In this document: positions 1 to 12,339 of the stretch, piece by piece
Position numbering within the stretch: position 1 is the stretch's first letter
Layout: every line of letters begins with the position of its first letter
Program-made: the position numbers and the translations under genes
Source of the DNA: Apiotrichum sp. Y4204
Lineage: Eukaryota; Basidiomycota; Tremellomycetes; Trichosporonales; Trichosporonaceae
Assembly (NCBI GenBank): GCA_025531455.1
Contig: JAMYHL010000050.1
Location: 62,001-126,000, forward strand
Direction of reading: 5' to 3'
Length of the DNA: 64,000 nucleotides
Notes under the pieces: generated by a model
Database searches by the model: none
What the model was told of the DNA's origin: nothing
Seen by the model: the letters and a program-made list of their open reading frames with translations, nothing else

Positions 1-765
1 CGAGGCCAGTGGAGCCTGAATCAATCTTAAGGCGTTATGTAACACAAGCAACCCAACTATGAGAATCACGTGACAGCTCGACTGCTTCACCCGACTATAA
101 CTCGACTCACCAAATTGAAGTTGAGATGCTTGGAGGCGTTGGATGGCCGCCTCCTAGCTCCAAGTCCCCCTATCTAATCGATCACAGATTAACAGATTGT
201 AATACCAGCTGTTGCATTCCGGTAGTAATCGAGAGTCACGTGATCTTACTGCCTTCAGTGCCCCGGTATGAGTGAGTGGCATACGCGGCATAGAATTCCA
301 GGATCTGGCGCTTGGTGCGCAGCAACGCGCAAGGCAGAGCACACAGAGACGCTGAGAGATGAGGGTAAAGAGCCAGGGAAGCCTCTAGGAGACAAGGAGA
401 CAAATAAAAACAAAAGGAACATGCAATGCTCACAAAGGGGCCCGATTAGCTGTGCAGAATCAAGTGCAGATGTACTGTAACTGGAGGGAAGACGTGTTTT
501 TTTTTTGCCACACAGCATTTCTACTTTTTGGTTACTGTATGCAGGAAGCTGGAATGAGGGAAGGGAGGAAAAAAAAAGAGCCAAGGGAAGACACATCATC
601 ATCATCATTCATCATCATCATCAGATCATCCTCATCTCGCTCTTCACCATCACTCTCATCGGTAGTATAGTCTTTCCAGAGGAACCACGTCTGTTTCTTG
701 TTTCTCCTTCCTTTTTCGACATCTGTATCTCTCTCTCTATCCACTAATATACACCCACTACCATC
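1..765. promoter_or_regulatory. Upstream region of the DnaJ gene with two TCACGTGA sites
   Basis: No coding region is supported here. The palindromic octamer TCACGTGA, an E-box of the kind bound by Cbf1/USF-type bHLH factors, occurs at 66-73 and 236-243. A (CAT)n-rich simple repeat lies at about 594-636, and the last 100 bases before the ATG at 766 are pyrimidine-rich, as is usual for basidiomycete 5' leaders. Calling it the DnaJ promoter is inference from position; the left part could belong to a gene outside the window. Confidence 0.4.
594..636. repeat. CAT/ATC trinucleotide simple repeat
   Basis: An imperfect run of CAT triplets interrupted by single bases, in the presumed leader or promoter of the DnaJ gene. 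Confidence 0.7.
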
Positions 766-3124
766 ATGCCGCCCAAGGACACGGAGCTCTACGACATTCT
801 CGGCGTCACACCAGAGGCGACGGATCTCGAGTGCGTACAAGAGACAGAGAGAGAGAACGCGATGTGGCGAACGGGGAAGGTTCGGTGTAACGGCCGCTGA
901 GCGGAGAACGACGTGCACTACCCGCTTCGCGCCGAACGCTTGAGCATCTCCTTCCCCGCACTCCATCGCGAACCACCCCGCATGACATCTCCTACTAACC
1001 CGCAGGCTCAAGAAGGCATACCGCAAGCTCGCGATCAAAGTGCGTCTTCCCCGCTCCACTCTCCCCACACCCCACACCACACTACACTCCGATCTCGATC
1101 TCATCCGTTCACGTCACTAACTCATCCAGTGGCACCCCGACAAGAACCCGTCCGTCGAGGCGGAGGCCAAGTTCAAGGAGGTTGGCGAAGCGTACCAGAT
1201 CCTCTCCGATGGCGACAAGCGCGCGTTCTACGACAAGGTCGGCCGTGCGGGCATGAACCAGCCGGAGATGGCGCACGAGGACCCGCAGGAGATCTTCTCA
1301 AAGCTCTTTGGTGGTGGTGCGTATCGTGATCGACTCGGAGAAGCTCGGAGATGCGGAGCGGCGGCTCAGTGCAAGTGGACGAATGCCGTGCGGGCTACAG
1401 TGTGCATGCTTGCTTGCAGCACAAACATGCTGCAGGCCGCGGGTGCACTTGTTCATCTCGGCAAATTTGCGACTTGTGTATGCTTGGCCACCCGGAATAC
1501 ACTGGGGCCGTGCGCGCGACGGCGTGCGTCACGTTCGTCGCCTTGGCCTGGCCATGCCCTTGTCCTATGGCGTTCGTGCCCTTGCAACGGTTCTGTCGGC
1601 AGCGGGCCGTATTCAGCAATTGCGATGCTCAAGTGCGATGCGCTGCGGATACAAGAGCTCCTCTGCGCGGAGACAACACGCAGTGTCACTTCCGAGCCCC
1701 TGTCACATCTTCTGACCTCCCCCCAATATCCCCCTACTATGGCGCTAATCCCACAGAGGCGTTTTACGACTACATCGGCGAGATCGCACTTGTCAAAGAC
1801 TTTACGAGCACGATGGATGTGGTGATGACGCCTGAGGAGCGCGAGGCGATGGAGCAGGCCAAGAACGACATGGAGAAGAACCCGGAAGGCGCGGCGAACA
1901 TTGCTGCTGCCGCAGCCTCGGGGTCCTCTGGCGAGAAGAAGGCCGCGTCGACTACCGCCGACGGCGCGTCGACTGTTTTCAGCGATAACGCGTCGACTCC
2001 TGCTCCTGAGGCGCCTGGCAAGGACGGCAAGGCCGCGACTTCGCCCGCCGCACCGGGCACGGCGACCCCCGCCGAGACCACTGGCGGCGAGCTCACCCCG
2101 CACAACAAGGAGAAGGCGGAGTCCGCGGAGCGCCGCGCCGCCAAGGCCAAGCTCACGGCCGAGCAGAAGGCCAAGCTCGAGGAGCTTGAGACGGCCAAGG
2201 AGGCCGAGCGGAAGAAGCGCATCGCCGAGTTGACGTCCAAGCTTGTGTCGCGCATTCGGCCGTACGTTGAGGCCAAGCACCCCGGCGAGCCGAACGACCC
2301 GGAGACCAAGGCGTTCGAGCAACGCATCCGCATCGAGGCCGAGGACCTCAAACTCGAGTCATTTGGTATCGAGATGCTGCACACCATTGCGGGCGTGTAC
2401 CTCACGCGCGCAGGCAACTTTATCAAGTCGAAGCGCTTCTTCGGCGGCGGCTTTATCGGCCGTCTCAAGGAGAAGGGCGGCATGGTCAAGGAGGGCTGGG
2501 GCCTTCTGGGTTCAGCGTAAGTGGAGAATTTGGGTGCTAGGGTTGCGCTAACTCTCAGAATCGGTGTGCAGTCGGCGATGCAGGAGATGGAGCGCCTCGA
2601 GGCCAAGGGAACGGCCACGCCCGAGGAGATTGCCGAGCTCGCCGAGGAGCTGTCTGGCAAGATGCTGCTCACCACCTGGCGTGCAACGCGCTGGGAGGTG
2701 CTGAATGTGAGTGCGGATGCTGGCAGATGGAGGCGGGTTGTCAAAAGCGGCTGCCATAACTGCCATTGCTTGAGATGTTCCATCGTTTCCAACGATGTGG
2801 CTAAAAAGCCTCGCCACAACACTATCTCACATGCCCTGCCCGCACGAGACCATCCGCTGACACCAGATCCTTGGCCCTGTGGTCGACGGCGTGATACACG
2901 AGGAGGGGCTCTCGAAGGATGTCGCGCTCAAGCGTGCCAAGGCCATTATGCTTATTGGCACGATCTTCAAGGAGGTTGTGCCGGACGAGTCTGACGAGGA
3001 GCGCCGCGAGCTCGAGCGCCTTGTGCAGAATGCGGCAGGGAAGAAGAAAGAGAAGAAGGAGAAGAGCAAGCGCACGGCCGGCAAGGAGACGCCGACGCCG
3101 CCCAGTGAGGAGAAGACGGCGTAG
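766..3124 (+). CDS. DnaJ (Hsp40) co-chaperone with C-terminal DnaJ-X domain, Caj1/Djp1 type
   Basis: Six exons: 766-830, 1006-1039, 1130-1316, 1757-2516, 2559-2706, 2867-3124, giving 483 aa. A J domain occupies residues about 6-72 with the invariant HPD at 35-37, so it should stimulate an Hsp70 ATPase. It lacks the G/F-rich and zinc-finger regions of type I DnaJ; a linker runs directly into the DnaJ-X region beginning [10 protein letters not shown] and containing a long, charged Ala/Glu/Lys-rich helix. Yeast relatives are Caj1 (membrane-associated) and Djp1 (peroxisomal import), both a little shorter. The tail is strongly basic ([11 protein letters not shown] near the end). The start is the first ATG before the J domain with a CCATC context. 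Intron 3 is 440 nt, far longer than its neighbours. Whether it acts at peroxisomes cannot be read from sequence. Confidence 0.9.
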
Positions 3125-3563
3125 GAGCTGTAGTGAGGGGTTGCTTGCGTCGAGGACGCGCGCCGTGGACGCGCCGGGAAGATGCGACGGGGCAAGCACA
3201 GAGTGCCAGTGACGAGTGATGGCAAGCCCGAGCGCATCAGTGTATCAATCTATGCACGGCTCGCCACAGCCGCCTCCACCGACCGCAAGCCTTAATCCGC
3301 ATGCCCCGCCGCAAGCCTCGCCCGCCGCCCCGCCCCACCCCGCCAGCCACCGCCGAGATACCCACCGCCGCCGCATGTCTTTGTCCCCATAGTCTGCCTA
3401 GATGTCTATTATGCCACGCACGCCACGTTCTGCCCCCGGCCCGCAGCGCGATCTGAAGCGCGGCCCGATAGTGGGATATTTTCCTACTGGGCAGTGTTGA
3501 CGCAATACCGTAAATGACAAGATCAAAACAATCTCCAGGCGTTCCCCATTTCCCTGCGATATC

Positions 3564-3595
3564 TGTGGTCCTGTGGTCCTGTGATCCTGTGATCC
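3564..3595. repeat. 8-bp tandem repeat, four copies
   Basis: Four head-to-tail octamers: TGTGGTCC twice, then TGTGATCC twice. Confidence 0.8.
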
Positions 3596-4625
3596 CTACA
3601 TTACTACATATCCCTCCACCCTCCCGCCAAAGCACACTAACCACTACGAGCACCGCAGTACCAATACACCACCCCACCCGGCCCGCACATCCCCTCTCGG
3701 CAGGTCGGCGCGCAGGGTACACCCCGGCGCAGGCCGCAGGCCACAGGCCACAGGGAGTCCGATGTCCGACGCGATAGCCGCATGCCCGATGTGGATTTAA
3801 TGCAGCTTGTCGATGATCGATGACTGCGGCTGCACGCGTGCTCGGATCGCGGGGCGCGTGCAGGGTATGCTTTGGGAGTCATACCCCGCCAGATGCCCGA
3901 TTCTTCTGGATGTAGAAGTGCAGTACTATATACCATACATACGCGCCCCACCCCGCCCACCCTGCACTGTTTGCCGATTACCTTTATCAGCATCTGGGAG
4001 CGGCCAGTGGCGCAGTGGTAGGGAGCAAGAAACGGATCCGGGATCCTGTAGTGTGCATCCGTTACCACGGCGCTGGGCGGCGTAGCGCGTTGGGTGACAC
4101 CATGGTACCAACGCATCGGCCGTCAACAGTCAGCTCTCATTCCATATAAGCTAACGCTATGCATACACCGCAGCGCTAAACATTGTTGCTATTCAGCCAG
4201 CGCACATGGTGCAAAACTTTGGCCCGCTCGCAATCGCGACGAATCTAGTATCTAGCATTGTCTCGGAGGGTGCGGTAAATTGTATCAAACCTACGCGATC
4301 ATATCCCCGCGCATACCGGGTGTTTCGAAGTTGATCCCTCTTGCTGCTGCATTTGTCCTGCACTGCGCTAAACTCGCTGCTGTGGTTGCTCCAAGCGGAA
4401 CATTTGCATGAATTGGCAGAGACCATGTCATGCCAGGAAACAAAACCTTATGCAGAGGTTCAAGGTTTGCGCAGGGCGAAACCCCGGGGGCGTTGCGAGG
4501 CTAAACGCTGGTGAGCTGCTGCCAGTCTGTGGGTGTGCGGGTCGGCCAATCTTGGGAGATGGCGAGCAATGTGGTTATCGGTTATGTCTGGTGCTCGTGC
4601 TCACCATGCGCTGCACCACGCGCTG

Positions 4626-4655
4626 CACCATGCACCATGCACCATGCACCATGCA
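4626..4655. repeat. 7-bp tandem repeat (CACCATG)n
   Basis: About four consecutive copies of CACCATG in gene-free DNA, followed by a C-rich run. Related imperfect units (CTGCACCACG) extend it to the left. Confidence 0.8.
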
Positions 4656-5100
4656 AGCGGGCATCACAACCCCCCACACCCCCCACCTGACACTCGGGCG
4701 TCCCTGCACGGTTCCCGATAGTGCGGTACCTCGGCGCCACCGCCGTCAGTTGTGGTAATATCGCACAGGCGCGCACGGTGCGCAGCCTGCCGGCGCGACG
4801 GCTCGCGGCTCGCGGGCTTGCGGCTCGCCTTCCATGGTTCTATCTCGTACAATCCGCTGCGAACTCGGGGTAGGTTTCCGGATTCGGAGCACTTCCGGCA
4901 TCGGTGCGGGCAGGGGGCAGGCAGCCAGCAGCGCAGCGCCTGTGGGAGCGACGGCGCGTGGGGCTGGCGCGGCTGGCTGTATGGTCTGCATGGCAGGAGG
5001 CTGTCCCTGGTCCCTGTGGTTACTACTACTGGAATCCGTGCTGACTGTACTGGAGCGTGGGGGGAACAGAGGGAGAGCAGAGGGAGGGGAAAGAGGGGAT

Positions 5101-7119
5101 GAAAAGCTAATAAAACGCGAGATCTCGTATCTCGTTTTGCTTTTCTCGTAGGTTGATCCGGGGGGTCTGGGCCAACGAGTGGAAGCAGTATCGCCGGGGG
5201 CTCTCCTCTTGTACAGTGTCTCCGAAACACCCGATACGGCAGCATGGAGAGACCGAGCATGCAGAGCCTGCAGAGCATGCTGTCACACTCTTGAGAATGC
5301 AATCGCCATGTGAGGAAAGAGAGAGAGAGAGAGAGTGGCTAGAGTGGGAGAATGTAAAAGGGGGACCTGGATGCATACCGAGGAGAGGAGGATAGGATCG
5401 GACAGGAGGTGCTCCAATGGATCCATGCGGGCGCGACCAGTGACCGAGAGAGAGAAGAGTACAGAGAGCAATCTCATCTCCGTACCCCATCTCCTCATCT
5501 CATCATTCCTCGCTCCCTCCCGCTCCCTCTTTCTCGCTCGCGAACTCAAGCACCGCTCCATACCCCTTCATCGCTCCTTCGACCCCGCCCCATCTGGCCG
5601 ATCACAACTCACAACGCACTCGAGTTAACAGCACACAGCAATCGTATAATCTCTCTTCACACTCTTCTTCACACACGAAGTGACACACCTTCCCCCTCGA
5701 CCGGCCTCGACTCTTCACACACCGATACCGCTCTACTAGTCCCACCACACACGGGGATACATCGGTTAGTCCCTTCCAGACGCGGCGAGACGGACAGAGG
5801 CGGTGGTGACGGACCGGGAACTGGCTTCTTCGGAGGGAAGGCGGCGGCTCAACCTTCTTCCACTGCTCCATTCCTCCGAGTCCGAGGCAGTGTGCTGTAA
5901 CAGTGGAGGGACGTCCTGCAGCTGCCGTCTGAATTCCGGCATCTGGTATCGTGCAGTCGATATCGGGTCGCCTGTAGGCAATACCTTGCATCTCGCAGCT
6001 CGTGGCATGCGGCTTTGATTTCTCAGACATCGGCGACCGGGGGCCCAGAACGCCCCCTTTCCCGCGTCCAGGACTCCACTCCAGGATAAGTTTCCAGGAT
6101 CAGGATCCAACCCAGGAGCGCCGCCGCCGCAGGACTGCAACGAGTGCCAGGAGTTGCAGCAGTGCAGGATAAGACAACGCGCTAGGAGCCGCTTCCGCGC
6201 TGCAGACGGCTTGTGATACGTTCGCGAGAGGCGTTGATACAATTGATGGCCTGATACAGAAGGAAGCATGTACTGACCCACACAGCAAACGCCCCCTCAC
6301 AGACCAGCAGCGCATTCCCTGCATTCGGCATCCCTGCATCGTTGGGGGTTCGACATCGCTAAGCAGACTGTTCTCACCATCGGAAGAGCGCGATACGATA
6401 TAGCTGCACAAGCTGGAGGCATTGCTCTTCTGAGCCTTTGCATTCTTGCACAAAACAAAACACCACCAGGTTCCACGATCTCACGATTCCACTGTGCGCA
6501 CAGAGCTCTGCGCACGCACGCAGTCACGCTCTCCAGCATCGTCGTGCACGGGTCCCCCTCCGCATTCCTGAGATCCTTCTGTTCCCGTGTATCCCCAGCA
6601 ATCTCTGCTCGCTGACAACTCTCTGCGCGTGTGGTTTCTTGCACTCTCTCCACTCGATCCCCTCTCGGACCATCCGATCTGAGTGCCACGACACAAACAC
6701 ACGGAAAGCAAAAAGTGGAAAAGGAACCCAACACGTCGCACCGGTAGCGATAACGACAGTGGCAGCAGTGGCAACAAGAGGCCACTCTCTCCCTTCTTCC
6801 CCCATCTCCAGTCCCCTGCCCAAGGCATCCGTCTCGCCTATCGACGACGACGGAGAGGGACTCTCTCATCTGAGCCACCATTTCAGACTCAATCTTTGAC
6901 TACATTCCGCCGCCGCCGCCGCTGCCCTCTTCCCGCCTCTCCCATCTCGCAGCGTATCTCGACGACAAGTCGTCTGGCCACTCGGCAACCTCTCCCTCAG
7001 CCGCTGTTGCTGCCGACCACCTCCAGCAGCAGCAGCAGCAGCAGCAAGGGCCTCCGCCGCCGCTCCGTCCACTTCTCCTTCCCCATATCGCCCATCCTAT
7101 AACCCCACGTCGTCGCCAA
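5101..7119 (+). promoter_or_regulatory. Promoter and long CT-rich leader of the DENN gene
   Basis: The stretch is dominated by CT/TC-rich DNA from about 5460 onward, with a (GA)n run at about 5318-5335 and a CAG-repeat block at about 7024-7047. Several out-of-frame ATGs (for example 6438 and 6683) precede the main start, so upstream ORFs are possible if transcription begins this far up. No coding exon could be supported. Confidence 0.4.
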
Positions 7120-10100
7120 ATGTCAATGGCACAGCTCCACCGCCTCTCAGCCTTCAACGGCGGGGACCACGGCCCGTCCGGTCGCACAAGCCAGGACCAC
7201 CCAGATCTCGTCCTCGAGCAGGAGATGCCGGAAGAGCCAGCGCAGCACCAAGTTCAGCAGTCCCATCCTCAAGTTCCCTCCTCCTCCTACCCTCCTCCCG
7301 CTCCCTCGGCGTCATCCCACAAAGCTTACAGCAACGGCCACCAGCAACATCCTGCCAACGGCCACCCACACCACCTCGCCGGCCAGCAACCCTCCTTCCT
7401 AGCCGTTCCCTCCCCTTCCCCCACCGCATCCCAGTCCGTCTTCAACGCGGATACCCTCGCTGCTGCCAGTGCCGCTGCAGGCCTGACCACTCTCACTTCC
7501 TCTCCCGCTTCTCCAACATCGCCCGACTACCCCACTTCCCCTCCCTCGTCGGCGCCGCCATCCCCCAGGCCGAGCTCCCTCGAGCGCGAACGCGTCCCTT
7601 CCCCCGCCAGTGCCACTGGGCCCCGCGTTTTCCCCCGCCCGCCACCTGACGGTGCACCTGCCCCGACGATCCGTCCCGGCTCGGTCCGCAGCATCTCGTT
7701 CGAGTCACGGCCCGCAAACGGTGTCCGTGAATCCCCAGACGACGACCGGGCCTCTCGCGGGTCACGTCGCTCGGTCCTCCGATCCGCAACGGGTTCGTCA
7801 AAACCCCGTCATCCGCCCATCCCCCCGCTTCCCGCCCACCTCGATTCCGGAGCCCACCAGATGAGTGCAGAGGCTGGTCCCAGTGCCGGTGCCAATGGCA
7901 ATCCGAGCGTTTCCCTTTCCCCCGCTCCCCGTGAGCCTCCCAAGGTCGTCGGATCGCTCCATCCGCCCCCGCGCATGACACGCAGGGAGATGGAACGGGC
8001 CGAGGCGAGCGACCGTCTCTCGGCGCTCCCCATCTCCCCTCCCGGTTCGGACGCCGGTGTCGGCGTCATCCCCAGCTTTGACCATCCGGTTAACCGGTCC
8101 GTCCAAAGTCTCGGAAACAAACAGAAGGACGACAAGCCCGCAGTCGACCCGCGCCCCAGCCTTGCGTGTCTCTATCTTGTTTCAGGCCTGGGAAAGGTAT
8201 GTGGCGTCGCGAGGAATGTGTGGAGTGGAAAGAGTACATTGTGGACACAGATCTCGGCGACCGCCTGGTCAATGTCTCACAGATGTCTCACTTGTGCCAA
8301 TTCGCCTCCGCACACTGGGGTCAACCTTGTTATGCCTAGCTGACACACAGGACCCCTCGCAATGGGCTCTCTCCGACAAGGACTCGACGCAGGGCGTGCA
8401 GCCCCTCGAGGACTCTCTTGCGGTTTTCTGGCGCCCCGACATGCTTGGTAGCACCTTTTCGGGCGAGAAGAGCGAGGATTGGGGTAAGAAGGGCTCGCAG
8501 CGCAGTATGAACAACTCGACCCGTCGTGAGGTCACTGGACGTTCGGTGCCCGGTACTGGTCCCGATGGCCCCTCGCGCCTCGTCGCACGTACAATGAAGT
8601 ACTCTCACCCCAAGGACGTCGAGGTTGTCAACTCGACCCTTGCGCCGCCGACCACATGCCACACATTCTCGTTCTCTGTCGCTCGCCAAAGCTCACTGGA
8701 CGCGATGACCGCGCAGCGTAACAAGACTGCCTTGGACGCAAACTCGTTCAACTCGTATGTCCCCTCGGGCGGCAACCAGCCCACCGAGCAGGGCCGTCTG
8801 CGTGAATCTAACGGCTCGTCCGACCTGGTCTTCTATGGTGTCACGCTCACGGTGTGGTCGCATGCGGACAAGGACCGCTCGCAAAAGCTCAAGGAGTTCA
8901 AGCAGCGCCGCATGCGCCTTGACTCGATGCTCTCCGACTCGGCGGCCCGCGACCGCGCCAAGGCGCGTCGCTCCAAGACGCCGTGGATGCCCATGGCCCT
9001 CAGCAGCCGCAAGGGCGGCGCCGCGAGCGATTACACCGCCAGTGAGACCGGCATGAGCGACTCGGACATAGAGACCACTTTCACCACCACCGACGTCGAC
9101 TATTCTATCGGCGACATATCGCCCGCCTACGGCGAAAACTGCGATGTCTTCTGGCTCCCGTACGCGCTTACGCTTGGTGAGCATCGTGTGTGTGTTGCTT
9201 CTGACCCCAGTCTCGCGCTATCCCATTTACGATGTCATGCAGGACTATCTTCGCCTGAGTGTGAGTTTCCATGGTTACGTTGTCCTCTGACTCTCAGTGG
9301 GCCCGGTACTCGAAGGATGCTCGCGCACACATGCGCCAGATCTTCTCCCTCCTCAATACCGAGGCCCCCCGCCCAGGCGACGTCTTCCGCATACCTATTG
9401 GACTGACTGCCGAGGACGAGGTCACGGTCGAGGCGACCATGCCTGGTGCGCTTGACTTTGACAAGGGTACCATCAAGGTCGACTTCCAGCTCTGGCCCAT
9501 CTTCCAGGCTCTGGACGTCGACCACATCATGACCATCGTCGAAGTGGCGCTTTCCAACTCGGGGCGCGTCATCTTCTGCTCGCGCCACCCCGCCATGCTT
9601 GGTGCTGCTGTTGAGACACTCAAGTACATTGTCGAGCTGCGCGGCTGGAACGGCATAGCGCTTCCAAACATTCATGCCGTAGGTCTGTGCTGCGAGCTCT
9701 GCTGACAACAGCGTGACACTACGTTTGTGGTCGAGGATCCCGGACCGTACATTATAGTAAGTCACATCGTATGAGCTCTTTGTCAGCAACTGACCCCCAG
9801 GGTATGGCCACCGAGTGCCGTTACATGATCAGCGTGCCCCCCGAAGTCGTCATTGTGGATCTTGACATGAAGTGAGGTTGTGAGTTGACTTCTGCTAACC
9901 TCCAGCGCGCTGTCGTACAAGTCGCTCCCGCCCAATGTGGTCACTCCCCGCCACAAGCGCGAGAAGGCGCGTGCCAAGCTGCTCGAGGCGCTTGGCCCTG
10001 ATTATCGTATGTCACCGCTGCCACCCCGGTCGATCACCACTGACCAGCAGCTGCGGAAAAGTCCGTTCCCACGGAGTACCGTGTATCGTTCCCCAAGGGC

Positions 10101-11857
10101 TCGTTCCGCAACATCCACCGGATCTACCACGGCCCCGCGCGCCCGCGTTACCTCTCGGGCCGCCTCTCTACGCCTAACTGGTGGCATCAGAGCGCCGTCA
10201 TCGCTGTCTTTGACAAGATCATGGCTGACAGGGTGAGTTACAGTGGCAAACGTATGGTGTCTAACCGCCGCAGCACAAGAAGCCGTCGCTCTTCAAGCGC
10301 CTCACAAAGTCCGGCTTCGCGCGCCAGCAGGAGCAGCTCACCGCCAACGAGCGCCTTGCCAAGCTCATGATGCGCAAGCGTGCCCGTAAGCTTAAAAAAA
10401 AAACACAGTACATCAGCTGACAAGACAGTCCACTATGTTGAAAAGCGTGACGACTTTGAGCTCAAGGTCGCGCGTATCACTCGCCGTCTTCAGAAGCTTG
10501 TCCAGGAGGGCGAGCAGTGGAAGCACCGCTTTGAGACGTTTGAGAAGTATGCCGAGCGCCTGTCGCGCGAGGCCGAGGATCTCAAGGCCAAGATTGACCG
10601 CGAGCAGCGCGAGGCGCGCCGTCTCTCGAACAGTGGGTGGCTAGCTTCCGGGAAATGCTCACCCCGCAGTCAACTCGCAGCAAGAGAAGGTCAACAATGA
10701 GCTGCAGGAGAAGCTGTCCCAGACTGAGGATGCTCGTGCCGAGGCAATGCGCCAGCTCTCCGACATGCACCACTCGTGAGTCAACCCGTTATTTCCATCT
10801 CCTTCTGTTCCAACTCTGACGATCAGGATCCAGGAGCTCGAGCGCGAACGTAACGAGATTATGGACATCATTGAGCTTCAGATCACGAGCGCCCTGCAGC
10901 ACTTGCCCTACGTCGATCTTGACGATGGGACGTCGACGAACGGCACGTGCGAGGACGGCAAGTCGCAGCCCACATCGCCACGCACCATTTCTTCGACGCC
11001 TACGAACAACTCCATCCGCCGCAAGCGGCCACAGACTCGTGACTCCACCCAGACCACCTTCTCTGTAGACTCGTCAGGCAAGCCGATGAGTGTCCTTGGT
11101 CAACTCAACGAGGGATCTGTCCGCCGCGGTCTCGGCTCTATTCTGGACATGGACCAGGTCTCCAGCGCCGACCGTATACTAGCTCTGAGCAAGTCGGACG
11201 GTATCAGCCACCGTGTGGCGATCATCCAGGCCAAGGTGGGTTTAGCGGCACGAAAGGTTACTAACAACTCAGCTCGAGCTCGCCCTCGCCCCGGTGCACC
11301 ACTTGGCCGAGTCCATGTCCGACGAGCAGCACGAAGGTGCCTCGAGTGCCAATGGCGACACGAGCACCGAGGTGGTTGCCGACGAGTCGCGCGAGCTGAA
11401 TGACGACGAGGCACCGGGCACCGCCAGGCTGTCGTCACCTTCGCTCTCGCCGACGTCCGACCTCCAGACTCCCGCCACTGTGGCAGTCACGGCACCAAGT
11501 GACGACGGGACGGACGACTGCGCGACGCCCATAGCCGAGCAGACCGACACTGCTGGCCACGACACGCCTCGCCGCTCAATTCTCCGCCCGCGGCCCAACA
11601 CGTTCCGCCCCGTTGTCCTCCGCCCCCCTCCCCGTCGCGTCAAGCAGCAGAAGAGCTACGAGTCGGTCGAGTCGACCCCGGGATCCGTCAAGTCGGACAA
11701 GCGGGCCTCGCTTCGCGCAAGCCGCGAAATAATCCTCACCCCGGTGGACAGCATCGACAGCATGCGCTACCACGACGACCGTCGCAAGGAGCGCACTGTC
11801 GACCTCGACGACCGCCCCGCCAGCGTCATTTCCACTACGACCGTGACGTTTGGTTAA
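7120..11857 (+). CDS. DENN-domain protein with C-terminal coiled coil (putative Rab GEF)
   Basis: Thirteen exons: 7120-8196, 8351-9176, 9211-9260, 9298-9678, 9712-9756, 9801-9871, 9906-10006, 10051-10232, 10274-10385, 10429-10632, 10670-10775, 10827-11235, 11273-11857; 1,382 aa. Residues 1-350 are Pro/Ser-rich and probably disordered. uDENN starts at LACLYLVSGLGK (about 350). The central DENN module (about 630-880) includes YPIYDVMQDYL, a VALSNSGRVIF strand, LRGWNGIALP and the VVEDPGPYIIG and VIVDLDMN blocks. A dDENN-like part (NWWHQSAVIAVFDK) follows, then a long coiled coil (about 950-1075) and an acidic/Ser-rich tail. DENN proteins are exchange factors for Rab GTPases, so a role in membrane traffic is inferred; the Rab is unknown. 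Several introns are only 33-37 nt. The ATG at 7120 is the first in frame. Confidence 0.9.
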
Positions 11858-12339
11858 TCAACCAGTACCAAGTAACAGTACCCAGAAGATATAACATCCG
11901 GCCTCTTTCGTCTCGATACAATCGTTTCTCATTCGCCTCAGCGCCATATATTCCGCTTGCTCGACACAGCTTGTCGCCGCTTGCGCTTGTCATTTATTCC
12001 ATCACATTTACCATTCCATCCCATTCCCACTTCACTGCCATCCAGCCACCATGCTGTCACCCGGATCCATTTCATTTCAGAGCACTTCATTTCACTCCAT
12101 TCCATTCCATTTCACCCAAATCCAGCTAATGAAGAAGAAACGCACAAGCCCAAGCCGTAGGCCCCAGGAGGGATGCATCATGTGATATAAGAACAAGGGA
12201 CGAAATGGTAGACACAATGGGTGGGAAATGCTGTGTATGTGGGAGGGTCGGGTGTAACAAGGAACAGGACCGAGAGATTGACAGACAGGATGGGGTAATA
12301 GGAGACAGGTATGAGCTTGCATGAGTGTGCGGCGTGCAG
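11858..12339. other. Convergent intergenic region (DENN / helicase 3' ends)
   Basis: Contains only 3' UTR-like sequence, with a degenerate CATTC/CATTT pentamer repeat around 12000-12115. No gene seen. Confidence 0.5.

Larger units (their letters stand above)
3125..5100. other. Gene-free interval downstream of the DnaJ gene
   Basis: No open frame here shows codon structure, splice sites or a recognisable domain. It contains short tandem repeats at 3564-3595 and 4626-4655, and a tRNA A-box-like string near 4010 that lacks a matching B box. It probably holds the 3' UTR of the DnaJ gene and distal promoter sequence of the DENN gene. Confidence 0.5.

Noticed and set aside
1351..2520. 389-codon open frame starting inside the DnaJ gene
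   Set aside because: Its 3' part is DnaJ exon 4 and its 5' part is intron 3; kept only as a note on possible alternative initiation.
4003..4090. tRNA-like string with A-box match (TGGCGCAGTGG)
   Set aside because: No B box and no acceptor-stem or T-arm pairing downstream; the cloverleaf cannot be drawn.
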